DNA from: Candidatus Roizmanbacteria bacterium
Lineage (GTDB): Bacteria; Patescibacteriota; Microgenomatia; UBA1406; GWC2-37-13
Assembly: GCA_016214055.1 (NCBI GenBank)
Contig: JACRPE010000025.1
Coordinates: forward strand, 1-64,000
Direction of reading: 5' to 3'
DNA length: 64,000 nt
This document shows positions 38,525 through 45,129 of the stretch, piece after piece. Each line of letters begins with the position of its first letter. Within the stretch, counting starts at the first letter, position 1. The notes beneath the pieces are model-generated. The model was not told where the DNA came from, did not search any database, and saw only the letters and a program-made list of their open reading frames with translations. Position numbers and translations under genes: made by a program.

Positions 38525-38568
38525 GGTCTTTTAGTATATAGTAAATAACTATACAAATCTTTAGGTCA

Positions 38569-38596
38569 ATTATACTAGTAGGTAAAATTTTGTCAA
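38569..38596 (-). promoter_or_regulatory. Sigma-70-like promoter of the Tat-exported protein gene
   Basis: On the minus strand TTGACA (38591-38596), 16 bases, TATAAT (38569-38574), about 45 bases before the ATG at 38524. Both hexamers are perfect. The rest of 38525-38747 shows nothing else I can support. Confidence 0.8.
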
Positions 38597-38747
38597 GAGC
38601 AATAGAGCTTGATACGTATTAGTTGCGTATATAAGGTTATGGAGCCCATTTCTATCCTAGGAGACTTAAAATACCTGAGCAAACACGCACTTATTTTATA
38701 TAAATACAGGGCGGAAAGATAAACGAGGCCATGCTATCGGTCATGAT

Positions 38748-39779
38748 TTAATGAATACTATTACCAAGTGCTTGTCCAGGAGCACGTTCTTTTAAATTCA
38801 TACCAAAAGCAATACAGGGGCCAGTGCACTTATCTTTTTCATACCCATGATGAGGACAGGTCTTACACATTGACGGTAAATGCTCTTTTTGTAAAGATAA
38901 TTGATGAAAGATAAGCTTACTCCAATAGTCTTTCTTTTTTATGTCTACGACCTTATCATTTGACAGGGGATAGCAAGAAATGGCTTTAAGGTTTGTTTGA
39001 ATATCAAATGTTCCGACCGGGCACCCCCAGCTTTCTTTATTAGCTCCCAACCTTGTCAACTCATCAACCTGAGAGTTGCTAAACATACACCTTACATATC
39101 CACAATCAAGGAAAACATTCAATTTATTATTTTTCATTCTAATCGCATGAATAAACTCCATTACCTTACTCCCCAAGCTTCGATATTGCCCTGTGGTGTA
39201 ATAATTAATGCCTCCTTTTAAAGGATTTGAAGCACCTATTCGGACTTCATAAGCGTGAGGTATCACTTCAGCAAACATATTGACAATATTAGCTATATCA
39301 AAGGTTTGTAACAGAGTGAATGAAAGGGTAATTTTTGTTTGTCTTGAGAAAAACAAAGCCTGTTGAATAAACTCGTTTCTTATTTTCTTGTTATATAAAA
39401 CCATCGGAGTTAGCATATTAAAAGTAAATCTTATCCGAGCACAATACTTTATAAGTAATTCTTTGACTTCTTTTGAAAAAATACCATTGGTAAATAATTG
39501 AATATAAGAAAAATTTGCCAGACAAAGCCGGATTACTTCTTCAAGTTTTGAATGGAGGGTCGGTTCACCACCAAAAATTTTTATAAACCCTACCCCATAA
39601 CCACGGAGTTTTTTTATGAGAATCTTTAGATCTGGAATACTCATTTCCTGCGATACGCTCTTGTCTTTCATTATGTTTTTAGCAAAACAAGAAGGACAGC
39701 TTTGATTACAGTGGTTGGTTATCAACACATTGGGAGAAGCTTTCACAAAAAGTTCATTCAATTTAGAATTAGTATGCAT
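38748..39779 (-). CDS. Radical SAM/SPASM-type peptide-modifying enzyme (putative)
   Basis: The radical SAM cluster motif is NHCNQSCPSCFA (CxxxCxxC) near residue 22, followed by the SAM-binding FIKIFGGEPTLHSKL. The C-terminal part has an auxiliary iron-sulfur-type set of Cys: CPVGTFDIQ, ISCYPLS, CKTCPHHGYEKDKCTGPC, as in SPASM or twitch domains. Such enzymes crosslink or epimerise peptide residues or mature dehydrogenases. The ATG at 39779 overlaps the stop of the upstream 40-aa peptide by 11 bases (a GTG at 39788 is also possible), so the enzyme is translated with the peptide. That arrangement points to the peptide as substrate, by inference. Confidence 0.85.
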   Translation of the reverse strand: MHTNSKLNELFVKASPNVLITNHCNQSCPSCFAKNIMKDKSVSQEMSIPDLKILIKKLRGYGVGFIKIFGGEPTLHSKLEEVIRLCLANFSYIQLFTNGIFSKEVKELLIKYCARIRFTFNMLTPMVLYNKKIRNEFIQQALFFSRQTKITLSFTLLQTFDIANIVNMFAEVIPHAYEVRIGASNPLKGGINYYTTGQYRSLGSKVMEFIHAIRMKNNKLNVFLDCGYVRCMFSNSQVDELTRLGANKESWGCPVGTFDIQTNLKAISCYPLSNDKVVDIKKKDYWSKLIFHQLSLQKEHLPSMCKTCPHHGYEKDKCTGPCIAFGMNLKERAPGQALGNSIH

Positions 39780-39891
39780 ATCCGCCACCCCAGATACTTG
39801 TGTTTATTCTTTGTGTAGAGATTTGCGGAGTTTTGTAAGCCCTACCCATTGATTTTTTTTGTTTAAGCCCCACTTTTTTTTCTTTTTTCAT
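39769..39891 (-). CDS. Putative RiPP precursor peptide 2, 40 aa
   Basis: A 40-residue, Lys-rich peptide starting MKKEKKVGLKQ and ending in PQISTQRINTSIWGGGYAY (last 19 residues). It shares with the 35-aa peptide upstream the motif Y-x-x-P-x-I followed by S-x-x-R-I-N-T-S-I-W-G-G-G-x-x-Y. A basic leader, a YxxPxI motif reminiscent of the RRE-recognised YxxPxL in lasso leaders, and an aromatic Gly-rich tail fit a ribosomal precursor peptide. Its stop overlaps the radical SAM start. It is too short for default gene finding. Confidence 0.75.
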   Translation of the reverse strand: MKKEKKVGLKQKKSMGRAYKTPQISTQRINTSIWGGGYAY

Positions 39892-39908
39892 CGGACTCTT
39901 TAAAACTA

Positions 39909-40016
39909 TTAATAAGGATCGCCACCACCCCATATACTCGTATTTATTCTTGTCACAGAAATCCGAGGAGGTTGATAATTCCTTTTTTCTTTTTTTCTTC
40001 GAATAGTTTTTTTCAT
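39909..40016 (-). CDS. Putative RiPP precursor peptide 1, 35 aa
   Basis: A 35-residue peptide: basic start MKKTIRRKKEKRN, then YQPPRI, then SVTRINTSIWGGG and the end DPY. From the tyrosine on, spacing is the same as in peptide 2 (39769-39891): Y-x-x-P-x-I-S-x-x-R-I-N-T-S-I-W-G-G-G. The gap between the two peptide genes is 17 bases. It is the first gene after a strong promoter and a leader of about 165 bases. Two paralogues with a divergent N-terminus but conserved tail are the classical pattern of RiPP precursors, though no database check was possible. Confidence 0.75.
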   Translation of the reverse strand: MKKTIRRKKEKRNYQPPRISVTRINTSIWGGGDPY

Positions 40017-40066
40017 ATTACCACACATCTGCCAATAAGTCATACTCAAGACGGTATTTCAAATGA

Positions 40067-40082
40067 ATGTTCTTTCGAACAT
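40067..40082 (-). promoter_or_regulatory. GNRA-type hairpin in the precursor leader RNA
   Basis: On the minus strand ATGTTC-GAAA-GAACAT makes a perfect 6-bp hairpin with a GAAA tetraloop. It lies in the 5' untranslated region between the promoter and the first peptide gene. Confidence 0.55.
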
Positions 40083-40190
40083 ATATTTTACAGGGAGAAA
40101 CATACTTATTAGTCTTTTTTTTAGTACCAATATTCTTTTTTGTATTGACCACATGTGCTAGTATCAAATTAACAAGACGAAACCATTTAC

Positions 40191-40219
40191 ACTATAACAA
40201 CAGATAAAATTATTGTCAA
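40191..40219 (-). promoter_or_regulatory. Strong sigma-70-like promoter of the peptide/radical SAM operon
   Basis: On the minus strand TTGACA (40214-40219), 17 bases, TATAGT (40191-40196). Predicted start is near 40184, giving a leader of about 165 bases before the first peptide. The promoter lies just past the stop of the gene at 40234-41478. The stretch 39780-40233 is thus accounted for by two peptide genes, leader hairpin and promoter. Confidence 0.8.
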
Positions 40220-40233
40220 TACTTTTCTGAACA

Positions 40234-41478
40234 CTAAGGGTTGTTTCCGCCCTCCGCTCTTATGAGGGTTTCTTCTGAGACATTGAACTGGAGTTTATTT
40301 CCCACATCGACCAAACCTACGATGTCAAATTCTTTTCCGAATTTATATTTCACTAACCGTGCCCCATCATCATCAGCAATCCTTACGACTGATTGTCTCA
40401 GACTATTATAACCAACATCTCCCACCATCCTCTTAATTGTGGTCTCAGGGTCTTCAACTCCAAACTCCTTGAGAAGATTATTTGAGAGAGTATACAGGTC
40501 TCCTTGTGCTCCAAAACTTGTACCGCCCCTCCAGTCATATCTGTCATACAGCGAAACCTTCGGGTTAGTTAAAACAACCTCGTAATAAATTCCACCATAG
40601 TTTTTCTTAATGCCCCCCTGTTTTTTAATACTGCTTACAAGATCCCCTTCAACATACATGGTAAACTGGTTGAGACTATTTATTAAATCTTCCTCGTCGG
40701 GATTTGCCCGGACAACCAACTCGATTTTAATATGTAACGGCTTATTATTTCTTAATGCATCTGCCATGGGAACGACGCCGCTGGTTAAACTATATGGTCT
40801 TTGTTCGATATTATTAATATTTACATTTGTCTGATATGCCAAGGTTCTGTTAATCATATCACCAACAAGATAGGAAATATTTCTATTCTGTGATTGCACC
40901 ACATACTTATTATTTTGATTTAAAAGTGCTCCTTTAAAATCTTCTGAAATATTTAATGTTTCTCCATTTCCGTAAAGGAAGTGTTTTAATGTTTTGGCGA
41001 CTAATGGCATTTGAGTCTGATCTGCATATTCTGCCGCCCCATTAAATTTTATCCAAGGAATAAATAAATCCTTTTTATCGGAGTCTAGAGGAGAAAGGCC
41101 AATAGTTAACTCAAGCCTTTGAAAAGTTGCATATCGTTGAATAATAGCACCTTCTCCGAATTGCTTACCCAAAAGACAAGTAAAATACTCACCCCAATCA
41201 CTTGAGGGACAATCTATTCCTTCGCCCCTTGCCAACCTCATTATATTTTCCTTGTCATCGTCCGAAACATATTCCCATTTATCCCGCATGTTATTTATTA
41301 CCTCTTCAAGCGTACTTATGGTGACTGACTGTCCCGACACAGTTGAAGCACGTGAGTTGACCTGTTGCTTCTTTGTAAGAAGAGAGTTGCTCAGTAGGAT
41401 AATTATCCCAAAGACAAATAGGATGGTGACTGAATAAACCACAAGCCTCTTTGAAATACAATACTGAGCGCTTTTCAT
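40234..41478 (-). CDS. Membrane-anchored extracellular protein of unknown function
   Basis: The 414-residue protein has one N-terminal membrane helix (RLVVYSVTILFVFGIIILLSNSLL) and a long exported part with no motif I recognise. The region RLARGEGIDCPSSDWGEYFTCLLGKQFGEG has two Cys that could form a disulfide. Other visible blocks are LHIKIELVVRANPDEEDLINSLNQFTMYVEGDL and YYEVVLTNPKVSLYDRY. It lies 58 bases downstream of an SGNH hydrolase gene on the same strand, so probably shares its transcript. A role in surface assembly is a guess. Confidence 0.6.
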   Translation of the reverse strand: MKSAQYCISKRLVVYSVTILFVFGIIILLSNSLLTKKQQVNSRASTVSGQSVTISTLEEVINNMRDKWEYVSDDDKENIMRLARGEGIDCPSSDWGEYFTCLLGKQFGEGAIIQRYATFQRLELTIGLSPLDSDKKDLFIPWIKFNGAAEYADQTQMPLVAKTLKHFLYGNGETLNISEDFKGALLNQNNKYVVQSQNRNISYLVGDMINRTLAYQTNVNINNIEQRPYSLTSGVVPMADALRNNKPLHIKIELVVRANPDEEDLINSLNQFTMYVEGDLVSSIKKQGGIKKNYGGIYYEVVLTNPKVSLYDRYDWRGGTSFGAQGDLYTLSNNLLKEFGVEDPETTIKRMVGDVGYNSLRQSVVRIADDDGARLVKYKFGKEFDIVGLVDVGNKLQFNVSEETLIRAEGGNNP

Positions 41479-41536
41479 TTTCGCTACCTAAGTATAGGAT
41501 GGATGACAGACACATACAAGTAATAATTTACCCTCA

Positions 41537-42607
41537 CTAACGAACTTTTTCAAATACTGCTTCCCCGACGACATTAGCAAACATACTGGTACCCAATCTA
41601 TTTGGGTGGTAGTCAACGGCATAATACAAATCTCTTGGTTTAACCCCTTTACTCATGATGACATCTTGAATGCTAATTACCATTATCTCTCTTTTTCTTA
41701 AGCCAGAAAAAAAATTTGCAAAAACATCATCATCCTTTGAATTTGCAATCGAAGGAGAAAACTTATAAGGATAGGGTATCACGGCAATAATTAATATTAT
41801 GTTACGTTTATCTGTCCTTTTTTTGACATCTTCAATTTGAAGATTTAATTTTCGGACAGCCCAATCCGTAAGCGCGTCATCGGGAATATTAGGCTTTCTT
41901 GTAAATAAATGAGTTTGAGAAGCATAGTAAATACAAAAATTTATAAGATTACTATCGCGCATGAATGTCGGTAATCGTTCTTTGATATATCTTCCAACAT
42001 ACAGCCAATTAGCACGCGCATCAAGCGGTATTAAACGAGAAAAGCCAACATCATACAAAGAGGGAGTTGGCCAATCACCATTGTGGGCAACTGTATTGTG
42101 TAGGTCACCCAGATCGCTAAAATTCCAAATAATCATATCTGGTTCAAGAAATAGCAATTTATTAACTATCTGCCGATACTCTTGGTCGGGAGAATAACCC
42201 CTAACCGCGACGTTGAAAACCTCAACTTTTTTACCCTTCATATTTAGATATTTTTCCAGTTTTTTTGGGTATGTTTCGTTATTATTCTCAATCCCATGGC
42301 CAAAAGTAAATGAGTCCCCAACTGTAAGAATTCGGTATGTATCAGTGCTTTTTTTACCAAACTCATGGTCCCGATACCCTAAAGAATTAGTGGTCACATT
42401 TTCTATGAATTCTTTAGAAACAAATCGAGAATACTTACTAATAGCACCACCATATATTAGGTCCTTATCGAGGATATATTCATTAACCTCAGTCCAGAAG
42501 CGAATTTTTTTCTTGTTTCCATATTTTTTGATAAGAAGTCGGTCGAGAATTGAAACAATGACAATTATTGTTATGAGGACAAGCAACCCCCTAATAATAC
42601 GCATCAT
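41537..42607 (-). CDS. SGNH/GDSL-family hydrolase, copy 1
   Basis: The N-terminus is a membrane helix (IIRGLLVLITIIVIVSIL). The SGNH block I is ILTVGDSFTFGHGIENNNETYPKKLEKYL (catalytic Ser), the Gly of block II lies in FNVAVRGYSPDQEY, block III is probably at WNFSDLGDL, and block V is YHPNRLGTSMFANVV (catalytic His, D/YxxHPN). Such enzymes remove or add acyl groups on surface glycans or lipids. Two homologues occur at 52600-53616 and 61275-62222 in this island. Its Asp of the usual DxxH is replaced by Tyr-His context (VDYHPN keeps Asp two before His). Confidence 0.82.
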   Translation of the reverse strand: MMRIIRGLLVLITIIVIVSILDRLLIKKYGNKKKIRFWTEVNEYILDKDLIYGGAISKYSRFVSKEFIENVTTNSLGYRDHEFGKKSTDTYRILTVGDSFTFGHGIENNNETYPKKLEKYLNMKGKKVEVFNVAVRGYSPDQEYRQIVNKLLFLEPDMIIWNFSDLGDLHNTVAHNGDWPTPSLYDVGFSRLIPLDARANWLYVGRYIKERLPTFMRDSNLINFCIYYASQTHLFTRKPNIPDDALTDWAVRKLNLQIEDVKKRTDKRNIILIIAVIPYPYKFSPSIANSKDDDVFANFFSGLRKREIMVISIQDVIMSKGVKPRDLYYAVDYHPNRLGTSMFANVVGEAVFEKVR

Positions 42608-42639
42608 AATAAATATGGGATCATATAAACACCAAACTC

Positions 42640-42667
42640 TTGAGACAACCCCCTAATGTGATATCAT
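42640..42667 (+). promoter_or_regulatory. Possible promoter of the QueC-PqqD fusion gene
   Basis: TTGAGA (42640-42645), 16 bases, TATCAT (42662-42667), 17 bases before the ATG at 42685. The hexamers are imperfect. Confidence 0.45.
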
Positions 42668-42684
42668 ATTACACGACTTAACAT

Positions 42685-43896
42685 ATGTTGCAAGAACACT
42701 ACTTTGAAGATGAGTTTTTAGTTCGTAAACAAGGAGCAATCTTCACTCGAAAGAGGGGATACGAATTCAGGTTACCAAAGAAAAACAAAAGCGTAATCCT
42801 TTTTCTATCGGGGGGACTTGATTCGGTAAGCCTGTGGTATCTTCTTCTCAAAAAATACAAACTTCATGTATATCCACTCTATGTTGATGATGGCTCATCC
42901 CATACGGCAAGTGAAAAAAAGAGTATTGAATTTTTTTCAAAACTGTTTAAAAAACTATTTTCATCACATTTTCATTCACATTACTATCTATCTGGTCAAG
43001 TGTTTTTTTCGTTTCAAAACATTAGTAGAAAAAGCATATTCAATGATGAAAATCTTATTTTTTCAAACGTAAATCTACAAAAACCTAATGACGCTCAACC
43101 CGTTGTTCTTCCTACAAACCCCGCACGATTATTTTATTATGCCGCACTAGGCTATGAGTATCTATTGCATCTCAAATACGCATTAGGGGTAAAAATTAAT
43201 ACAGTTATTGTAGGCATAACACCAAGCGACTCTATTAGCCTTAGAGAATCAACAAGAGCAGTCTTAAGGAGTATCAATGTAGCACTTTGTTCAGTGCTTG
43301 GAGATTATTCTATTCAATTTATTGGTCCACTCGAAAAAGAAGGGAATTTTTACTATCGTAAGCACGATCTGGTCTCCCGAGCCGTTATTGACAATATCCC
43401 AATTCACAAAACATGGAGCTGTGTTAGCCAGCGGGCAATACATTGCGGGCAATGCCCAAACTGTCGAACAAGAAAACGAATCTTTGCAGAAACAGGATTA
43501 ATCGACAACACAAACTACCAAAAGATTTTTTCATTATTGACAACAGCAGAAAAAATTAAATACAGATTACGGCGAATATTCGCAAAATACTCACTAATAA
43601 ATACGAAAAAAAACACTTATCTACAGATAGACAAGTCTATAAGTATTCCGCCCCATATTAAATGGAAGGATTATGGCGAGAAGGTTGTTGTCTATAATAA
43701 ATTTAACCTTAAAATTAAAGAATTTATGGCAAGCTCTTTAATAATTTGGAGGACTCTTCAAAAAAGGAATACATCCCTCGCCTCACTACTAGTGTCAATG
43801 AGAAAGGAGTATCCAGGCGAAAAAGTCTCTATACTAGAAAATGACCTGCGTCTATTCCTAGAACTTTGTCTTAAGGATGGTTTTATTAAGCAGTAG
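42685..43896 (+). CDS. QueC-like ATP pyrophosphatase fused to a PqqD-like domain
   Basis: The N-terminal half is an N-type PP-loop ATPase: VILFLSGGLDSVSLWYLL holds the SGGxDS loop (about residue 38), and a QueC-type zinc site reads CVSQRAIHCGQCPNCRTRK (near 249-266). QueC activates a carboxylate by adenylation. The last 85 residues (from about IPPHIKWKDYGEKVVVYNKFNLKIKEFMASSLIIWRTL to the end ELCLKDGFIKQ) have the winged-helix pattern of PqqD proteins that bind leader peptides. The queuosine pathway is not otherwise present here. This fits a peptide-tailoring amide or ligation enzyme with a built-in leader-binding module, by inference. Convergent with the next gene. Confidence 0.75.
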   Translation: MLQEHYFEDEFLVRKQGAIFTRKRGYEFRLPKKNKSVILFLSGGLDSVSLWYLLLKKYKLHVYPLYVDDGSSHTASEKKSIEFFSKLFKKLFSSHFHSHYYLSGQVFFSFQNISRKSIFNDENLIFSNVNLQKPNDAQPVVLPTNPARLFYYAALGYEYLLHLKYALGVKINTVIVGITPSDSISLRESTRAVLRSINVALCSVLGDYSIQFIGPLEKEGNFYYRKHDLVSRAVIDNIPIHKTWSCVSQRAIHCGQCPNCRTRKRIFAETGLIDNTNYQKIFSLLTTAEKIKYRLRRIFAKYSLINTKKNTYLQIDKSISIPPHIKWKDYGEKVVVYNKFNLKIKEFMASSLIIWRTLQKRNTSLASLLVSMRKEYPGEKVSILENDLRLFLELCLKDGFIKQ

Positions 43897-44637
43897 CACA
43901 GCGGCTTCCTTATCAAAAAACAGTATCTTAACAGGGCAATAGGTCGCTAATGAAACGATCAAGAAGCTTCTTTTTTCTTCCTGTGACACCATTATGTCTC
44001 TGTTCTTCAGCCAATGATGAGTTAATAGTAATTTATCAGTAAAGTTACCAAATAGATATTCAATTCCTTTGGAAACGGACACGTTTTTTACTATATTTTT
44101 TTTTGATTTTTGAAGAAGAAAAACGCCCCTAATCGAAATGGGTTTTTTTTCAAAACCACCCAAATGTTTTTTATCAAAAGGCGATGAAAACAATAAAAAA
44201 GCCGCACCTTTCTTTTTTATAATTGCTGTGTCATTGCTGTAGACATCCTCTTCTTCGAATTTTTTTACGATTGTTGTTTTTCCAAAGCCCGACGGGCCGG
44301 TAAAAACATATCCCCCAGAGTTTGATATGCAAGATGAGGCGTGAAGGCATAAAATATTTTTGCTTAAACAGCAGAACGAGATTATGGACCTAACAATATA
44401 ATTAATATTTCCTGGGTGGGACAACCTTTCTTTAGACAAAGTTATCAAAAACGGGAAGGGCTTTTTAATTTCAAAAAGAACCTCTTGCTCCGTGTGTTTT
44501 ATTGTTAATAACAAGTAAGGAGCTTGAATATTATCATCAGCAAGCACATAGCGTTCAATAAAGTACTCATAAAGAACGCGTTCTTCAATTAAGATACGAC
44601 ACAAAACATCTGCACAATATAACTGCAATTGAAACAT
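43858..44637 (-). CDS. HPr kinase-like P-loop protein
   Basis: The start at 44637 (MFQLQLYCADVLCRILIEERVL) gives about 260 residues; longer frames upstream overlap the divergent gene. The HprK-like kernel is NILCLHASSCISNSGGYVFTGPSGFGKTTIVKKFEEEDVYSNDTAIIKK, with the P-loop GPSGFGKTT (about residue 125) and the downstream Asp. Related HprK-like proteins in lasso peptide and PqqD gene neighbourhoods phosphorylate Ser on peptides or act as yet unknown kinases. It overlaps the convergent QueC-like gene by 39 bases at the 3' ends. Confidence 0.8.
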   Translation of the reverse strand: MFQLQLYCADVLCRILIEERVLYEYFIERYVLADDNIQAPYLLLTIKHTEQEVLFEIKKPFPFLITLSKERLSHPGNINYIVRSIISFCCLSKNILCLHASSCISNSGGYVFTGPSGFGKTTIVKKFEEEDVYSNDTAIIKKKGAAFLLFSSPFDKKHLGGFEKKPISIRGVFLLQKSKKNIVKNVSVSKGIEYLFGNFTDKLLLTHHWLKNRDIMVSQEEKRSFLIVSLATYCPVKILFFDKEAAVLLLNKTILKTKF

Positions 44638-44658
44638 AAACCTATATGTTATCATACA

Positions 44659-45120
44659 ATGATTCACATGAGGAAATCTAAAAATCCAACTCAAAACTAT
44701 TGCATTGGAATGGGTAGGGGAACAAGCATGAATCCCCTTATTCGTAGTGGCGACTTGATCTATATATGTAAAACAAAACACAAAATTTACATCAATGATA
44801 TCGTCGTTTTTTATGATAAAAAAATATTAATAAGTCATCGCATTATTGGAAAGAAGAGAGGACTATATATAACCAAGGGGGACAACTCAATTGTAAGTGA
44901 CAGGCCAATAAGCAATAGCCAAATTATCGGCAAAGTGATTAAATTACAAGGAATCCACGGAACTATTCATCTGGACAACCTTGGTGCTAAAATAGTCAAT
45001 TTTTATCTACTCATCTACTCATACCTTATGAAGTTGTTGCCCCTACTTGCAGTACTGTTTGTCAAAAATGTATTTCGTGGGAGGAGATTTTTAGTCAAAT
45101 TAATTGCGGTTAAAACTTAA
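44659..45120 (+). CDS. S26 signal-peptidase-like protein (SipW type)
   Basis: The block GMGRGTSMNPLIRSGDLIYI carries the S26 catalytic Ser, and the second block SHRIIGKKRGLYITKGDNS has His where bacterial type I signal peptidases have Lys, as in SipW and eukaryotic signal peptidases. The short protein (about 154 residues) lacks an N-terminal helix, but has a hydrophobic C-terminal segment (VNFYLLIYSYLMKLLPLLAVLFV). It may process exported peptides. Upstream in-frame TTG 44629 and downstream ATG 44668 are alternative starts. Divergent from the HprK-like gene and 9 bases upstream of the asparagine-synthase-like gene. Confidence 0.78.
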   Translation: MIHMRKSKNPTQNYCIGMGRGTSMNPLIRSGDLIYICKTKHKIYINDIVVFYDKKILISHRIIGKKRGLYITKGDNSIVSDRPISNSQIIGKVIKLQGIHGTIHLDNLGAKIVNFYLLIYSYLMKLLPLLAVLFVKNVFRGRRFLVKLIAVKT

Positions 45121-45129
45121 TCAGACACT

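Noticed and set aside
39769-40016. Reading the peptides as lasso peptide precursors
   Set aside because: The YxxPxI motif fits, but no Gly/Ala-1 core with an acidic residue at position 7-9 follows the usual leader Thr, so I call them RiPP-like only.
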